Shown here: positions 1-13,469 of the stretch, in pieces
Position numbering within the stretch: position 1 is the stretch's first letter
Layout: every line of letters starts with the position of its first letter
Source of the DNA: Streptomyces sp. MP131-18
Lineage (GTDB): Bacteria > Actinomycetota > Actinomycetes > Streptomycetales > Streptomycetaceae
Direction: 5' to 3'
DNA: 64,000 bases
NCBI RefSeq assembly: GCF_001984575.1
Contig: NZ_LZNS01000001.1
Span: 3,281,856-3,345,855 of the forward strand
Translations under genes and position numbers: made by a program
Notes under the pieces: generated by a model
What the model was told of the DNA's origin: nothing
Databases searched by the model: none
What the model saw: only the letters and a program-made list of their open reading frames with translations

Positions 1-1245
1 CCAGCCCTCGGTCCCGCCCTTGCTGAACCCGGCGTAGATGATCTCGTCCTTGGAGAAGAAGCCGGAGAGGTAGGGGAAGCCGATGATGGCCAGATAGGCC
101 AGGCCGAACGTGACGAACGTGATCGGCATGTGCTTCCGCAGGCCGCCGTAACGCCGCATGTCCACCTCGTCGTTCATGCCGTGCATGACCGACCCGGCAC
201 CGAGGAAGAGGCCCGCCTTGAAGAAGCCGTGCGTCACCAGGTGCATGATCGCGAAGACGTAGCCGATGGGGCCAAGGCCCGTGGCCAGCATCATGTAGCC
301 GATCTGCGACATCGTCGAGCCGGCCAGGGCCTTCTTGATGTCGTCCTTCGCGCAACCGACGATCGCACCGAAGAGCAGCGTCACCGCGCCGACCACGACC
401 ACGACGGTCTGCGCGTCGGGCGCCGCGTTGAAGATCGCCCCCGAGCGCGTGATCAGGTACACGCCCGCGGTCACCATCGTGGCCGCGTGGATCAGCGCCG
501 AGACCGGCGTGGGGCCCTCCATCGCGTCGCCCAGCCAGGACTGGAGCGGCACCTGCGCCGACTTGCCGCAGGCGGCGAGCAGCAGCATCAGCCCGATGCC
601 GGTCAGCGTCGCCTCGCTCGCCTCCGTCGCGCTGCCGAGCACCGGCTCGAACGCGAAGGAGCCGAACGTGGTGAACATCAGCAGAATCGCAATGGCCAGG
701 CCCACGTCACCGACGCGGTTGACGACGAACGCCTTCTTCGCCGCCGTCGCCGCGGTCGGCTTGTGCTGCCAGAAGCCGATGAGCAGGAACGAGGCGAGGC
801 CCACGCCCTCCCAGCCGACGTACAGCAGCAGGTAGTTGTCCGCGAGGACGAGCAGCAGCATCGCCCCGAGGAAAAGATTCAGATAGGCGAAGAAGCGCCG
901 CCGCCGCTCGTCGTGCTCCATGTAGCCGACCGAGTAAAGGTGGATCAGGGTGCCCACGCTCGTGATCAGCAGCACGAAGGTCATCGAGAGCTGGTCGAGC
1001 TGGAACGCCACGTCCGCCTGGAAGTCGGCGACCGGCACCCAGCTGAACAGATGCTGGTGCAGCGCGCGGTCCTCGCCCTCCTTCTCCAGCAGGTCGAAGA
1101 AGAGCACCACGGCCAGGACGAAGGACACGGCGGCGAGCCCGGTGGCCAGCCAGTGCCCCACACGGTCCAGGCGCCGCCCGCCCAACAGCAGCACGGCGGC
1201 GCCGAACAAGGGCGCCCCGACGAGCAGTCCGATCAATGACTCCAC
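1..1245 (-). CDS. nuoL: NADH-quinone oxidoreductase subunit L, 3' part beyond window
   Basis: Membrane-arm proton-pumping subunit of complex I. The first 415 residues are present and the reading frame runs off the left edge; family members are usually over 600 residues. Recognisable stretches include [37 protein letters not shown] with its conserved His/Lys, and the closing [17 protein letters not shown]. The start is a GTG at 1243-1245 preceded by AGGGGAC, 13 bases after the nuoK stop, so it continues the nuo transcript. Identity is certain; only the truncation by the window is unusual. Confidence 0.95.
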   Translation of the reverse strand, partial: MESLIGLLVGAPLFGAAVLLLGGRRLDRVGHWLATGLAAVSFVLAVVLFFDLLEKEGEDRALHQHLFSWVPVADFQADVAFQLDQLSMTFVLLITSVGTLIHLYSVGYMEHDERRRRFFAYLNLFLGAMLLLVLADNYLLLYVGWEGVGLASFLLIGFWQHKPTAATAAKKAFVVNRVGDVGLAIAILLMFTTFGSFAFEPVLGSATEASEATLTGIGLMLLLAACGKSAQVPLQSWLGDAMEGPTPVSALIHAATMVTAGVYLITRSGAIFNAAPDAQTVVVVVGAVTLLFGAIVGCAKDDIKKALAGSTMSQIGYMMLATGLGPIGYVFAIMHLVTHGFFKAGLFLGAGSVMHGMNDEVDMRRYGGLRKHMPITFVTFGLAYLAIIGFPYLSGFFSKDEIIYAGFSKGGTEGW

Positions 1246-1258
1246 TGGATGTGTCCCC

Positions 1259-1558
1259 TTACAGCTTCATCAGGCTGGCGTCGTCGACCGAGGCCGAGTG
1301 ACGGGCGCGATAGACCATGACGATGATGGCCAGCCCGACCACGACCTCCGCGGCGGCCACGACCATCACGAAGAACGCCATGATCTGTCCGTCGAGATTG
1401 CCGTGCATGCGGGAGAAGGCGACCAGCGCCAGGTTCGCCGCGTTCAGCATCAGCTCGATGGACATGAACACCACGATGGCGTTCCGCCGCAGCAGCACCC
1501 CGCAGGCGCCCAGCGTGAACAGCAGGGCGGCCAGGTAGAGGTAGTTCTCCGGGCTCAC
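1259..1558 (-). CDS. nuoK: NADH-quinone oxidoreductase subunit K
   Basis: Small three-helix membrane subunit of complex I (99 residues, normal length), homologous to MrpC-type antiporter subunits. The two intramembrane glutamates needed for proton transfer are visible at about residues 35 (SIELMLNA) and 71 ([10 protein letters not shown]). It starts at GTG 1556-1558, which overlaps the nuoJ stop as GTGA, so translation is coupled. Confidence 0.97.
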   Translation of the reverse strand: MSPENYLYLAALLFTLGACGVLLRRNAIVVFMSIELMLNAANLALVAFSRMHGNLDGQIMAFFVMVVAAAEVVVGLAIIVMVYRARHSASVDDASLMKL

Positions 1559-2442
1559 TTGGGGTCCTCCTCGGCCGGCGCCTCCGCCTCGTCCACGGCC
1601 GAGCCGTTGACGCCGGGCGCCGCCTTCTCGTTCACGTAACGCTGGCCGTGATACCGCGCGGTGCGGCCTTCGAGCGCGGCCACGTCCCGCACCGCCTGCC
1701 CGTGCACCTCGCGGACCTGGCCGCGGCTGCGCAGGGTGCTGTTGACGGTCAGCTCGGAGGGAGTGCCGTCGGGCAGCAGCCCGGGCAGGTCCACCGCGTT
1801 GTGCCGGGCGTAGACGCCGGGCGCGGGCAGCGGCGGCAGCTGCTTGCCCGAACGCACCCGCTCCTCGGCCTGCTCGCGCTGCGACTTGGTGCGATCGATC
1901 CGCTCGCGGTGCGTCAGCAGCGTGGCGCCGACCGCGGCGATCGTCAGCAGGATGCCGGTCACCTCGAAGGCCACCACGTAGCGGGTGAACAGCAGCGAGG
2001 CAAGACCCTGCACATTGCCGCCCGCGTTGGCCTCGGACAGGCCGGTGAAGGAGCCGACGGACGCCTGGCCGATGCCGGCGATCAGCAGGATGCCGAGCCC
2101 GAGCCCGCAGCCCGCGGCCAGCCAGCGCTGCCCGAGGAGCGTCTCCTTCAGCGAGTCGGCCGCGCTCACGCCGATCAGCATGAGCACGAACAGGAACAGC
2201 ATCATCACGGCACCGGTGTAGACGACGATCTGCACCATGCCGAGGAAGTACGCGCCGTTGGCGAGGTAGAACAGCGCCAGGATCACCATGGTCCCGGCCA
2301 GGCAGAGCGCGGAGTACACCGCGCGCCGCATCATGATCGTGCCGATGCCGCCGGCGACGGCCAGCGGACCGAGCAGCCAGAACTGCACGGCCTCGCCGGT
2401 CGATGTGGAGGTCTCCGCGGCGAGCGCGGCGAGCCCGCTCAT
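1555..2442 (-). CDS. nuoJ: NADH-quinone oxidoreductase subunit J
   Basis: Membrane subunit of complex I, 295 residues. About five hydrophobic segments fill the first 170 residues, including the conserved [20 protein letters not shown] block whose pi-bulge helix links quinone chemistry to proton pumping. The charged C-terminal tail of roughly 110 residues is longer than in E. coli NuoJ and is usual in actinomycetes. The ATG at 2440-2442 overlaps the nuoI TGA (ATGA), and its own TGA overlaps the nuoK GTG. Confidence 0.96.
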   Translation of the reverse strand: MSGLAALAAETSTSTGEAVQFWLLGPLAVAGGIGTIMMRRAVYSALCLAGTMVILALFYLANGAYFLGMVQIVVYTGAVMMLFLFVLMLIGVSAADSLKETLLGQRWLAAGCGLGLGILLIAGIGQASVGSFTGLSEANAGGNVQGLASLLFTRYVVAFEVTGILLTIAAVGATLLTHRERIDRTKSQREQAEERVRSGKQLPPLPAPGVYARHNAVDLPGLLPDGTPSELTVNSTLRSRGQVREVHGQAVRDVAALEGRTARYHGQRYVNEKAAPGVNGSAVDEAEAPAEEDPK

Positions 2443-3050
2443 GCCTGCCCCCCGGACGGGTCGTGCAGGCGGGTCGCGGCGGCGACCGCGTCGTCCTCGG
2501 CCAGCTGCTCGCCGGTGACCTGCTGCCGCACCGTGCCGGGCGCCGCGCCGCGCACCTCGCCGCGGTAGTACGACTGCTCGTCGGTGCCGGGGTACATCGC
2601 GTGCGGCGAGTCGACCATGCCGTCCTGGAGCCCCGCCAGCAGCTCCTCCTTGGTGTAGATGAGGGAGGCGCGGCTGCGGTCGGCCAGCTCGTACTCGTTC
2701 GTCATGGTCAGCGCCCGCGTCGGACACGCCTCGACGCAGAGACCGCACAGGATGCAGCGCAGGTAGTTGATCTGGTAGACGCGGCCGTAACGTTCGCCCG
2801 GGGAGTAGCGCTCCTCCTCGGTGTTGTCCGCGCCCTCCACGTAGATCGCGTCGGCGGGGCAGGCCCAGGCGCACAGCTCGCAGCCGATGCACTTCTCCAG
2901 GCCGTCCGGGTGGCGGTTGAGCTGGTGGCGGCCGTGGAAGCGCGGCGCCGTCGGCTTCTTCTCCTCCGGGTACTGCTCCGTGAGCCGCTTCTTGAACATG
3001 GCCTTGAAGGTCACGCCGAAGCCGCCCACGGGATTGCGGAACTCAGCCAT
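2439..3050 (-). CDS. nuoI: NADH-quinone oxidoreductase subunit I (two 4Fe-4S clusters)
   Basis: Ferredoxin-like subunit that carries clusters N6a and N6b between the peripheral arm and NuoB. Both motifs are complete: [12 protein letters not shown] with cysteines at about residues 54, 57, 60 and 64, and [12 protein letters not shown] at about 99, 102, 105 and 109. Length 203 residues. The start [13 protein letters not shown] matches the family N-terminus and lies 8 bases inside the end of nuoH. Confidence 0.97.
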   Translation of the reverse strand: MAEFRNPVGGFGVTFKAMFKKRLTEQYPEEKKPTAPRFHGRHQLNRHPDGLEKCIGCELCAWACPADAIYVEGADNTEEERYSPGERYGRVYQINYLRCILCGLCVEACPTRALTMTNEYELADRSRASLIYTKEELLAGLQDGMVDSPHAMYPGTDEQSYYRGEVRGAAPGTVRQQVTGEQLAEDDAVAAATRLHDPSGGQA

Positions 3051-4404
3051 CGTCGCCCTCCCTTCCTTCGGGGCTTCCTTCGGTGTCGGCGGCGACTCCG
3101 GCCGTCGTCCGCTCCGCCCTGGACGGGCGGCGCGGCACGGGCGGCAGAGTCTGTCCTGGCAGGGGCGGCACGGGGTAGCCGCCCGCCATCGGATCGAACT
3201 CCGGCTCTGGCGCCTCGCCCCGCTCGTCCTCCTCGCGCTGCTCGGCACGGTCGCGGAAGAAGTCCACGACGAAGGAGATCAGCAACAGCGTGAGCACCCC
3301 GCCGAGCACCCACATCAGGATGTCCGAGAACGCGTAGTCCTCGTTCTGCATGGCGCGGACGGTGGCCACCAGCATCAGCCAGACCAGCGCGATCGGAATG
3401 AGGATCTTCCAGCCGAGGACCATGAACTGGTCGTAGCGCACGCGGGGCAGGGAGGCGCGGACCCAGACGAACAGGAAGATCACCATGGTCAGCTTGATGG
3501 TGAACCACAGCATGGGCCACCAGCCGGAGTTGGCGCCCTCCCAGAGGCTGAGCGGCACGGGTGCGCGCCAGCCGCCGAGGAAGAGGGTGACCATCAGTCC
3601 GGAGACGGTGACGACGTGGACGTACTCGGACATCATGAAGAACGCGAACTTGATCGACGAGTACTCGGTGAGGTACCCGCCGACGAGGTCGCCCTCGGAC
3701 TCCGGCATGTCGAACGGCGGCCGGTGGGCCTCGCCGATCATCGCCACCATGTAGATCAGGAACGACACCGGCAGCAGGATCATGAACCAGCGGTCGTCCT
3801 GCGCGTCCACGATGGCCGAGGTGGACATCGAGCCGGAGTAGAGGAAGACGGCCGCGAAGGACAGACCCATCGCGACCTCGTAGCTGATGATCTGCGCGGT
3901 GGCGCGGACGCCGCCGAGCAGCGGGTACGTGGAGCCGGAGGACCAGCCCGCCAGCACCGTGCCGTACACCGCGATGGCCGAGGTGGCCAGCACGTACAGG
4001 ATCGCGACCGGCAGGTCCGTCACCTGGAGGACGGTCTCGGTGCCGAAGATGCTGACCGGATCGTCCTTGGGGCCGAAGGGGATCACGGCGAACGCCATGA
4101 ACGCCGGGATGACCGCGAGGATCGGCGCCAGCATGAACAGGGCTTTGTCGGAGCCCTTGGGGATGATGTCTTCCTTCAGCATCAGCTTGATGGCGTCGCC
4201 GAGGGACTGGAGCATGCCCCAGGGGCCGTGCCGGTTCGGCCCGATGCGCAACTGCATCCAGCCCAGGACCTTGCGCTCCATCACGATGCAGATGACCACC
4301 GTGACCAGCACGAACGCGAAGACGAAGACCACCTTCAGCAGCACGAGCCACAGCGGGTCGTCGCCGAATACCGACAGGTCGGGCTCCTGCGCGAGCGGCA
4401 TCAC
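3043..4404 (-). CDS. nuoH: NADH-quinone oxidoreductase subunit H
   Basis: Membrane subunit forming the quinone-binding chamber with NuoB and NuoD. It has about eight hydrophobic segments and the conserved region [20 protein letters not shown]. The last 60 or so residues form a charged, proline-rich extension typical of actinomycetes. The start is GTG 4402-4404, directly followed by ATG; the nuoG TGA overlaps both, so either could initiate. Length 453 residues from the GTG. Confidence 0.96.
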   Translation of the reverse strand: MMPLAQEPDLSVFGDDPLWLVLLKVVFVFAFVLVTVVICIVMERKVLGWMQLRIGPNRHGPWGMLQSLGDAIKLMLKEDIIPKGSDKALFMLAPILAVIPAFMAFAVIPFGPKDDPVSIFGTETVLQVTDLPVAILYVLATSAIAVYGTVLAGWSSGSTYPLLGGVRATAQIISYEVAMGLSFAAVFLYSGSMSTSAIVDAQDDRWFMILLPVSFLIYMVAMIGEAHRPPFDMPESEGDLVGGYLTEYSSIKFAFFMMSEYVHVVTVSGLMVTLFLGGWRAPVPLSLWEGANSGWWPMLWFTIKLTMVIFLFVWVRASLPRVRYDQFMVLGWKILIPIALVWLMLVATVRAMQNEDYAFSDILMWVLGGVLTLLLISFVVDFFRDRAEQREEDERGEAPEPEFDPMAGGYPVPPLPGQTLPPVPRRPSRAERTTAGVAADTEGSPEGREGDDG

Positions 4405-6865
4405 GCGTTCACCTCCTCAGCCTGGGCAGAGATGCGGACGACGTTCCCCGGGCCGGTGCCCAGGTCGTCGAGGGCGCCGCCGCCGGTCGAGTTGAGGGGA
4501 AGCCAGACCACCCGGTCCGGCATCTCCTCCGTCACCGCGAGCGGCAGCGTCACGGAACCGGCCGGGCCGGTGACGGACAGCGCGTCGCCGTCCTTGACGC
4601 CGGTCTCGCGGGCGGTGGCGGCGGACAGCCTGGCCACGGCGGCGTGCCGCGTACCGGCCAGCGCCTCGTCGCCGATCTGGAGGGCGCCCTGGTCGAGCAG
4701 CAGCCGGTGCCCGGCGAGCACGGCGCTGCCCTCCCCGGGGCCGACCGGCTCGGTGGGCGTCGCGGTCGGGCCGAGCGGCAGCTCGCCGCGCCAGTCGGCG
4801 AGCCCGTCCAGCTCGCGGCGGATCGCCGGCAGGTCGGGCAGGCCGAGGTGCACGTCGAGGGCGTCGGCCAGCATGTGGAGCGCGCGGGCGTCGGTCTGCA
4901 CCAGGCGGCGCGTCATCTGGTCCGGCTTGATCGCGGCGGCGAACTGCCGTGCGCGGCCTTCCCAGTTGAGGAACGTGCCGGACTTCTCGACGGCCGCGGC
5001 CACCGGCAGCACCACGTGGGCGCGGGCCGTGACCTCCGAGGGGCGCAGCTCCAGGCTGAGCAGGAAGCCGTCCGCGGCGACCCGGTCGAGCGCGGCGCGG
5101 GCCCGCGCCGGGTCCGGCAGGTCGGCCACCTCGACGCCCGCCACGACCAGCGCGCCGAGATCGCCGGCCGCGGCGGCCTCGACGATCTGCGCGGTGTCGC
5201 GGCCCGGGCGCTCCGGCAGGGCGCCGATGCCCCAGGCGGCGGCGACCTCCTCGCGCGCCCGCCGGGAGCCCTCCGGCCTGCCGCCGGGCAGCAGCCCGGG
5301 CAGCGCGCCGGCCTCGATGGCGCCGCGCTCGCCCGCGCGGCGCGGAATCCACACCAGCGCGGCGCCGGTGGCCGCCGCCGCGGCGACGGCTGCGGTGTAC
5401 GCGCCGGGGGCGGCGGCGAGCCGTTCGCCGACGACGATGACCGCGCCCGGCTCGCGCAGCGCGGCGGCGGCGCGCTGCCCGGCCCCGGTCAGGCCCTCGC
5501 CGTCCGCCAGGGCGTTCAGCCAGGCCGGCTCGGTGCCGGGCGCGGCCGGCAGCAGGGTGCCGTTCGTCTTGGCGAGGCCGCGGGTGATGTGGGTGGCGAG
5601 GGAGAAGATCCGCATGCCGTGCTTGCGGTTGGCCTTGCGCAGCCGCAGGAAGACGCCGGGGGCTTCCTCCTCCGACTCGAAGCCGGCCAGCAGCACGGCG
5701 GGCGCGGCCTCGAGCGCGCGGTTGGTGATGCCGCCGCCGTCCAGGTCGACACCGTGCCCCGCGACCCGGGAGGCCAGGAACGCGGCTTCCTCGGCGCTGT
5801 GCACACGGGCCCTGAAGTCGATGTCGTTGGTACCCAGGGCGACCCGCGCGAACTTGGCGTACGCGTAGGAGTCCTCGACGGTCAGCCGGCCGCCGGTCAG
5901 CACCGCGGCGCCGCCGGACCTGGCCGCGGCGAGGCCCTCGGCCGCCACCCGCAGCGCCTCCGGCCAGCTGGCCGGGACGAGTTCACCGGTGTCCGGGTCC
6001 CGCACCAGCGGGGAGGTGAGCCGGTCGGGCTGCTGCGCGTAGCGGAACGCGAAGCGGCCCTTGTCGCAGATCCACTCCTCGTTGACCTCGTGGTCCTCGG
6101 CCGCCATGCGCCGCATCACCTTGCCGCGGCGGTGGTCGGTGCGGGTGGCGCAGCCGCCCGCGCAGTGCTCGCACACGCTCGGCGAGGACACCAGGTCGAA
6201 CGGGCGGGAGCGGAACCGGTAGGCGGCCGAGGTCAGCGCGCCGACCGGGCAGATCTGGATGGTGTTGCCGGAGAAGTACGACTCGAACGGGTCGCCCTCG
6301 CCGGTGCCGACCTGCTGGAGCGCGCCGCGTTCCAGCAGCTCGATCATCGGGTCGCCGGCGATCTGCTGCGAGAAGCGGGTGCACCGGGCGCACAGCACGC
6401 ACCGTTCGCGGTCGAGCAGCACCTGCGTGGAAATGGGCACCGGCTTGTCGAACGTCCGCTTGACGCCGTCGAACCGGGTCTCCGGGTCGCCGGTGGACAT
6501 CGCCTGGTTCTGCAGGGGGCACTCGCCGCCCTTGTCGCAGACCGGGCAGTCCAGCGGGTGGTTGATGAGCAGCAGCTCCATCACCCCGCGCTGCGCCTTC
6601 TCGGCGACGGGCGAGCTGAGGTGGGTTTTGACGACCATGCCGTCGGTGCACGTGATGGTGCAGGAGGCCATCGGCTTGCGCTGGCCCTCGACCTCCACGA
6701 TGCACTGCCGGCACGCGCCGGCCGGGTCGAGCAGCGGATGGTCGCAGAACCGCGGGATCTCGATGCCGAGCTGCTCGGCGGCGCGGATGACCAGGGTCCC
6801 CTTCGGCACCGAGAGCTCGATGCCGTCGATGGTCAGCGTCACCAGGTCGGCATCCTGCTGCGCCG

Positions 6866-6869
<4 letters not shown>
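4401..6869 (-). CDS. nuoG: NADH-quinone oxidoreductase subunit G
   Basis: Largest peripheral-arm subunit (822 residues), carrying several Fe-S clusters from NuoF toward NuoI. The N-terminal 2Fe-2S ligands lie in [16 protein letters not shown]; further ligands are in [23 protein letters not shown] and [19 protein letters not shown]. The remainder is a molybdopterin-oxidoreductase fold without a visible active site, as usual for NuoG; the alanine-rich C-terminal half is poorly conserved. The ATG at 6867-6869 overlaps the nuoF TGA. Confidence 0.96.
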
Positions 6870-8216
<1,347 letters not shown>

Positions 8217-8220
<4 letters not shown>

Positions 8221-9067
8221 GACTCATCCCCCTCGGTCACCGGCCCCGCGGGGTGGTGCGGGTCGGAGGCCGAGCTCGGCTGCGGCGCGTCGTGGCGGCT
8301 GGCGTGCGTCGTGACCGGCTCCTCGTGCGGCACCTCGGGGTGGCGCGGGGAGACGACGGTCTCGGGGCCGCGTTCGCCCTTGGCCAGCTTCAGGCCGACG
8401 AGCGAGGCGGGCCCCGCGCTGCCGCCTGCCTCGACCGAGCCGGGGCGCTGGTCGGGGAAGCCGGCCAGGACGCGGGCGGTCTGCTTGAAGTCGCACAGCG
8501 GGGCGCCGCGGGTCGGGATCACCTCGTTGCCCGCGCGCAGGTCGTCGACGAGACGCTTGGCCGACTCGATGGTCTGGTTGTCGAAGAACTCCCAGTTGAC
8601 CATCAGGACCGGCGCGAAGTCACAGGCCGCGTTGCACTCGATGTGCTCCAGGGTGACCTTGCCGTCGGCGGTGGTCTCGCCGTTGCCGACGCCCAGGTGC
8701 TCGCGCAGCGCGCCGAAGATGGCGTCGCCGCCCATCACCGCGCACAGCGTGTTGGTGCAGACGCCGACCTGGTAGTCCCCCGAGGGGCGGCGCCGGTACA
8801 TCGAGTAGAACGTGGCGACGGCGGTCACCTCGGCCGTGGTCAGCCCGAGCACGTCGGCACAGAACTGCATGCCGGTGCGGGTGACGTGGCCCTCCTCCGA
8901 CTGCACGAGGTGCAGCAGCGGCAGCAGGGCGGAACGGCTGTCGGGGTAGCGGGAGATCACCTCCGCCGCGTCCGTCTCCAGCCGGGTCCGCACCTCGGGC
9001 GGGTAGTCCGGCGCGGGCATCGGCGGGATTCCGAGCTGGACGTCCCCGCGCGCTGTCTCGTGGGCGC

Positions 9068-9071
<4 letters not shown>
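8217..9071 (-). CDS. nuoE: NADH-quinone oxidoreductase subunit E
   Basis: Thioredoxin-fold 2Fe-2S subunit that pairs with NuoF. The cluster ligands are visible in [12 protein letters not shown] and [15 protein letters not shown]. The core is about 190 residues; a low-complexity tail of about 90 residues rich in Pro, His and Ser follows, as in other streptomycetes. The GTG start at 9069-9071 overlaps the nuoD TGA and gives the expected short N-terminus before [15 protein letters not shown]. Length 284 residues. Confidence 0.95.
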
Positions 9072-10404
<1,333 letters not shown>

Positions 10405-10405
<1 letters not shown>

Positions 10406-11133
10406 CAGCTGTACGACCTCCGCTGGTCGGGTGCCGGGATCTGGGCGCCCTTGTACTCGACGGGTACGCCGCCGAGCGGGTAGTCCTTGCGCTGCGGGTG
10501 GCCCTGCCAGTCGTCGGGCATCATGATCCGCGTCAGCGCGGGGTGCCCGTCGAAGATGAGGCCGAAGAAGTCGTAGGTCTCCCGCTCGTGCCAGTCGTTC
10601 GTCGGGTAGATGTCGACGATCGAGGGCACGTGCGGGTCGCTGTCCGGGGCGCTGACCTCCAGGCGGATGAGGCGCCCGTGGGTCAGCGACCGCAGGTGGT
10701 AGACGGCGTGCAGCTCGCGGCCCGTGTCGTGCGGGTTGTGCACGCCGCTGACACCGGTGCACAGCTCGAAGCGCAGCGCCGGGTCGTCGCGGAGCGTGCG
10801 GGCGACCTGCGGCAGGTGCTCGCGGGCGATGTGGAAAGTGATCTCCCCGCGGTCCACCACCGTCCGCTCGATCGCGGCCTCCGGATCGGTGCCCTGCTCC
10901 TCGAGCGCGCCTTCGAGCTCGTCCGCGACCTCGTCGAAGTACCCGCCGTACGGCCGGGAGGAGGCGCCCGGCATGTGCACGGTCCGCGTCAGGCCGCCAT
11001 AACCGGTGGTGTCGCCGCCGTTGTTGGCGCCGAACATGCCGCGCCGCCGCGCGATGGGCTCGCCCGCGTCCGCGCGCTGCGCCGGCGGTCCGCTTGTGCT
11101 TGTGTTCCCGTTCACCTGCTCGTCGCCGCTCAC
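10405..11133 (-). CDS. nuoC: NADH-quinone oxidoreductase subunit C
   Basis: The 30-kDa-type subunit that packs against NuoD, 242 residues. The conserved C-terminal signature [16 protein letters not shown] followed by [20 protein letters not shown] is clear. About 80 N-terminal residues are a variable hydrophilic extension. The GTG at 11131-11133 was chosen because GGAAAGG lies at proper distance; longer in-frame starts would run toward nuoB without a ribosome site. Confidence 0.94.
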
Positions 11134-11185
11134 GGCAGCACCCTTTCCTCCACGGCTTCGCCCACGGCCGCGCGCCGAGCGCACC

Positions 11186-11740
<555 letters not shown>

Positions 11741-11756
11741 CAGGGAAGCCTCTCTC

Positions 11757-12116
11757 TCAGTCCCATTCGAGTCCTCCTCGACGCCAGTCGTAGGCGTAGG
11801 CGACGCCGATGAGGGCGACAAAAATCAGCATCTGCACCAGACCGAACATCCCCAGCGAGTCGAACTGCACGGCCCAGGGATAGAGAAAGACGATCTCGAT
11901 GTCGAAGATGATGAACAGCATGGCCGTCAGGTAGTACTTGACGGGGAACCGCCCGCCGCCGACCGGCTGCGGGGTCGGCTCGACTCCGCATTCGTAGGCC
12001 GCAAGCTTGGCCCGGTTGTAGCGCTTGGGACCGGTCACCGCCCCCACGACCACGGAGAAGACGGCAAAGGCGGCCCCGAGGGCACCCAGCACGAGGATGG
12101 GAACGTACGCGTTCAC
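11757..12116 (-). CDS. nuoA: NADH-quinone oxidoreductase subunit A
   Basis: First gene of the operon. It encodes a small three-helix subunit (119 residues) at the junction of the two arms. The loop motif YECGVEPTP contains the conserved cysteine exposed in the deactive state, and [22 protein letters not shown] is the conserved second helix region. It starts at GTG 12114-12116, with AAGGAG ten bases upstream. Confidence 0.97.
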   Translation of the reverse strand: MNAYVPILVLGALGAAFAVFSVVVGAVTGPKRYNRAKLAAYECGVEPTPQPVGGGRFPVKYYLTAMLFIIFDIEIVFLYPWAVQFDSLGMFGLVQMLIFVALIGVAYAYDWRRGGLEWD

Positions 12117-12439
12117 CGCAGCTCGCTCCTTCCAGTCGACGGCGACTGCTTATCACTGTGATCATCGCTATGTGAGTCAGTTCACAAGGCTTCCCGCATC
12201 CTATGCTGCGATGCCTGTGACCTTCGACACGGGGTCGCCTAACAATCTTGTGATCTCTCCCACCCGACCAAGTCGATCAAGCCGCCCTGGGGCCGGACGT
12301 TTCACCCATGGTGGCCGATCGCGTACGAAGCGCCGATTCGGGCATGATCGGGGCGGCCGCACGATCGCGTTCTGTACCACCACGCAGCGTGGGCGAGCAA
12401 ATTCGCATCCGGGACCACCCGGTGATAGAGGTCGGGCCG
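12117..12439 (+). promoter_or_regulatory. Divergent promoter region between nuoA and the TauE-like gene
   Basis: 323 bases with no supported gene. It must hold the nuo promoter (minus strand) and probably the promoter of the gene at 12440. Visible elements are two palindromes, a Rex-like one at 12170-12187 and ATCAC-T-GTGAT at 12152-12162. The nuoA-proximal half is noticeably richer in A/T than the flanking genes. Confidence 0.6.
12170..12187. promoter_or_regulatory. Probable Rex (redox repressor) operator
   Basis: The sequence ATGTGAGTCAGTTCACAA has inverted half-sites TGTGA and TCACA separated by six bases. That is the layout of the streptomycete Rex operator (TTGTGAA-N4-TTCACAA). It lies 54-71 bases upstream of the nuoA start, where a repressor could block transcription. 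Rex senses NADH/NAD and is known to control respiratory genes in Streptomyces. The assignment here rests on motif and position only. Confidence 0.6.
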
Positions 12440-13219
12440 GTGTCAGACATAACGTTCACGACGGCCGTCCTGCTGTGCATCGCCGCCGGGCTCGCCGGCT
12501 GGATCGACGCGGTCGTCGGCGGCGGCGGCCTGCTCCAGCTTCCGGCCCTGCTCATCGGCCTGCCGGACGTCTCGCCGACCTACGCGCTCGGCACCAACAA
12601 GGCCGTTGCGGTCACCGGTACGTCCATCGCGGCGGTCACCTATGCCCGCAGGGCGCCGGTCGACGTGCGGCTCGCGCTGCGTCTCGGCGCCGTCGCGCTG
12701 GCCGCCGCGGGCGGCGGCGCACTGTTTGCATCAGCGGTGGACAAACGTGTCCTGCAACCGTTGATCATGGTCGCCCTGCTCGCGGTGGCCGCATTCGTCT
12801 TCCTGCGCCCGCAGTTCGGCACGGCCTCCCCCGGGGGCACTCCCTCGCGCCGCAGGGCCGCCGCGGCGCTCCTCGTGGTGGGGGTCGGCATCGGCTTCTA
12901 CGACGGCATCCTGGGGCCCGGCACGGGCACCTTCCTCGTGATCGCGCTCGTGGCGCTGCTGCACATGAACCTGCTGACGGCCTCCGCCACCGCGAAGGTC
13001 GTGAACGTCGGCACAAACCTCGGCGCCCTGGCCGTCTTCGCCGCCGGGGGAACGGTGCTGTGGCGACTCGCCGCGGGGATGGCGCTGTTCAACATGGCGG
13101 GCGGCTGGGTGGGCGCCCACATGGCACTGCGGCGGGGCAGCGGCTTCGTCCGCGTCGTCCTGCTCGTGGTCGTCGCGGGCCTCGTGGCCCGGCTCGCCTG
13201 GGACCAGTGGGGGACGTGA
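12440..13219 (+). CDS. TauE/SafE-family sulfite/anion exporter-like membrane protein
   Basis: Integral membrane protein of 259 residues, transcribed away from the nuo operon. It has two similar halves, each with the glycine-rich signature of this family: AGWIDAVVGGGGLLQLPALL near the N-terminus and GFYDGILGPGTGTFLVIALV in the middle. Nearly all of it is hydrophobic, with about eight helices. Family members move sulfite, sulfoacetate or other small anions, but substrates are rarely predictable. GTG 12440 is preferred over upstream in-frame starts because a helix follows at once and GAGG precedes it. Confidence 0.85.
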   Translation: MSDITFTTAVLLCIAAGLAGWIDAVVGGGGLLQLPALLIGLPDVSPTYALGTNKAVAVTGTSIAAVTYARRAPVDVRLALRLGAVALAAAGGGALFASAVDKRVLQPLIMVALLAVAAFVFLRPQFGTASPGGTPSRRRAAAALLVVGVGIGFYDGILGPGTGTFLVIALVALLHMNLLTASATAKVVNVGTNLGALAVFAAGGTVLWRLAAGMALFNMAGGWVGAHMALRRGSGFVRVVLLVVVAGLVARLAWDQWGT

Positions 13220-13410
13220 CGTGCGCCACGGCGGGAGCGGTGGCCGGGGCCGGACGTTGATGGGGCCGCCCACCGCGTGATAGGCACCGCCCGACGCCCG
13301 GACAATCCGGACAACGTGCTGGGCAGGGGACGTCTCCACGGAAGGCGACCACGCCCGTAACAAACGGCACTTCGGGCATATGCCTCAGCAACTCGCCGCG
13401 TACACGCCGA

Positions 13411-13442
13411 CTGTGGCGTATCACACGTTGATTGAGATCAAC
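13411..13442. promoter_or_regulatory. Pair of palindromes upstream of the NlpC/P60 gene
   Basis: Two adjacent inverted repeats lie in the 250-base gap before the gene at 13470. One is GTG-GCGTAT-CAC (13413-13424), matching the GTG-N6-CAC core of Crp-type sites. The other is GTTGAT-TGAG-ATCAAC (13427-13442). The rest of the gap shows no gene. Which protein binds is unknown. Confidence 0.35.
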
Positions 13443-13469
13443 CACCAGGTACTGATAGCCGTTATCTCC

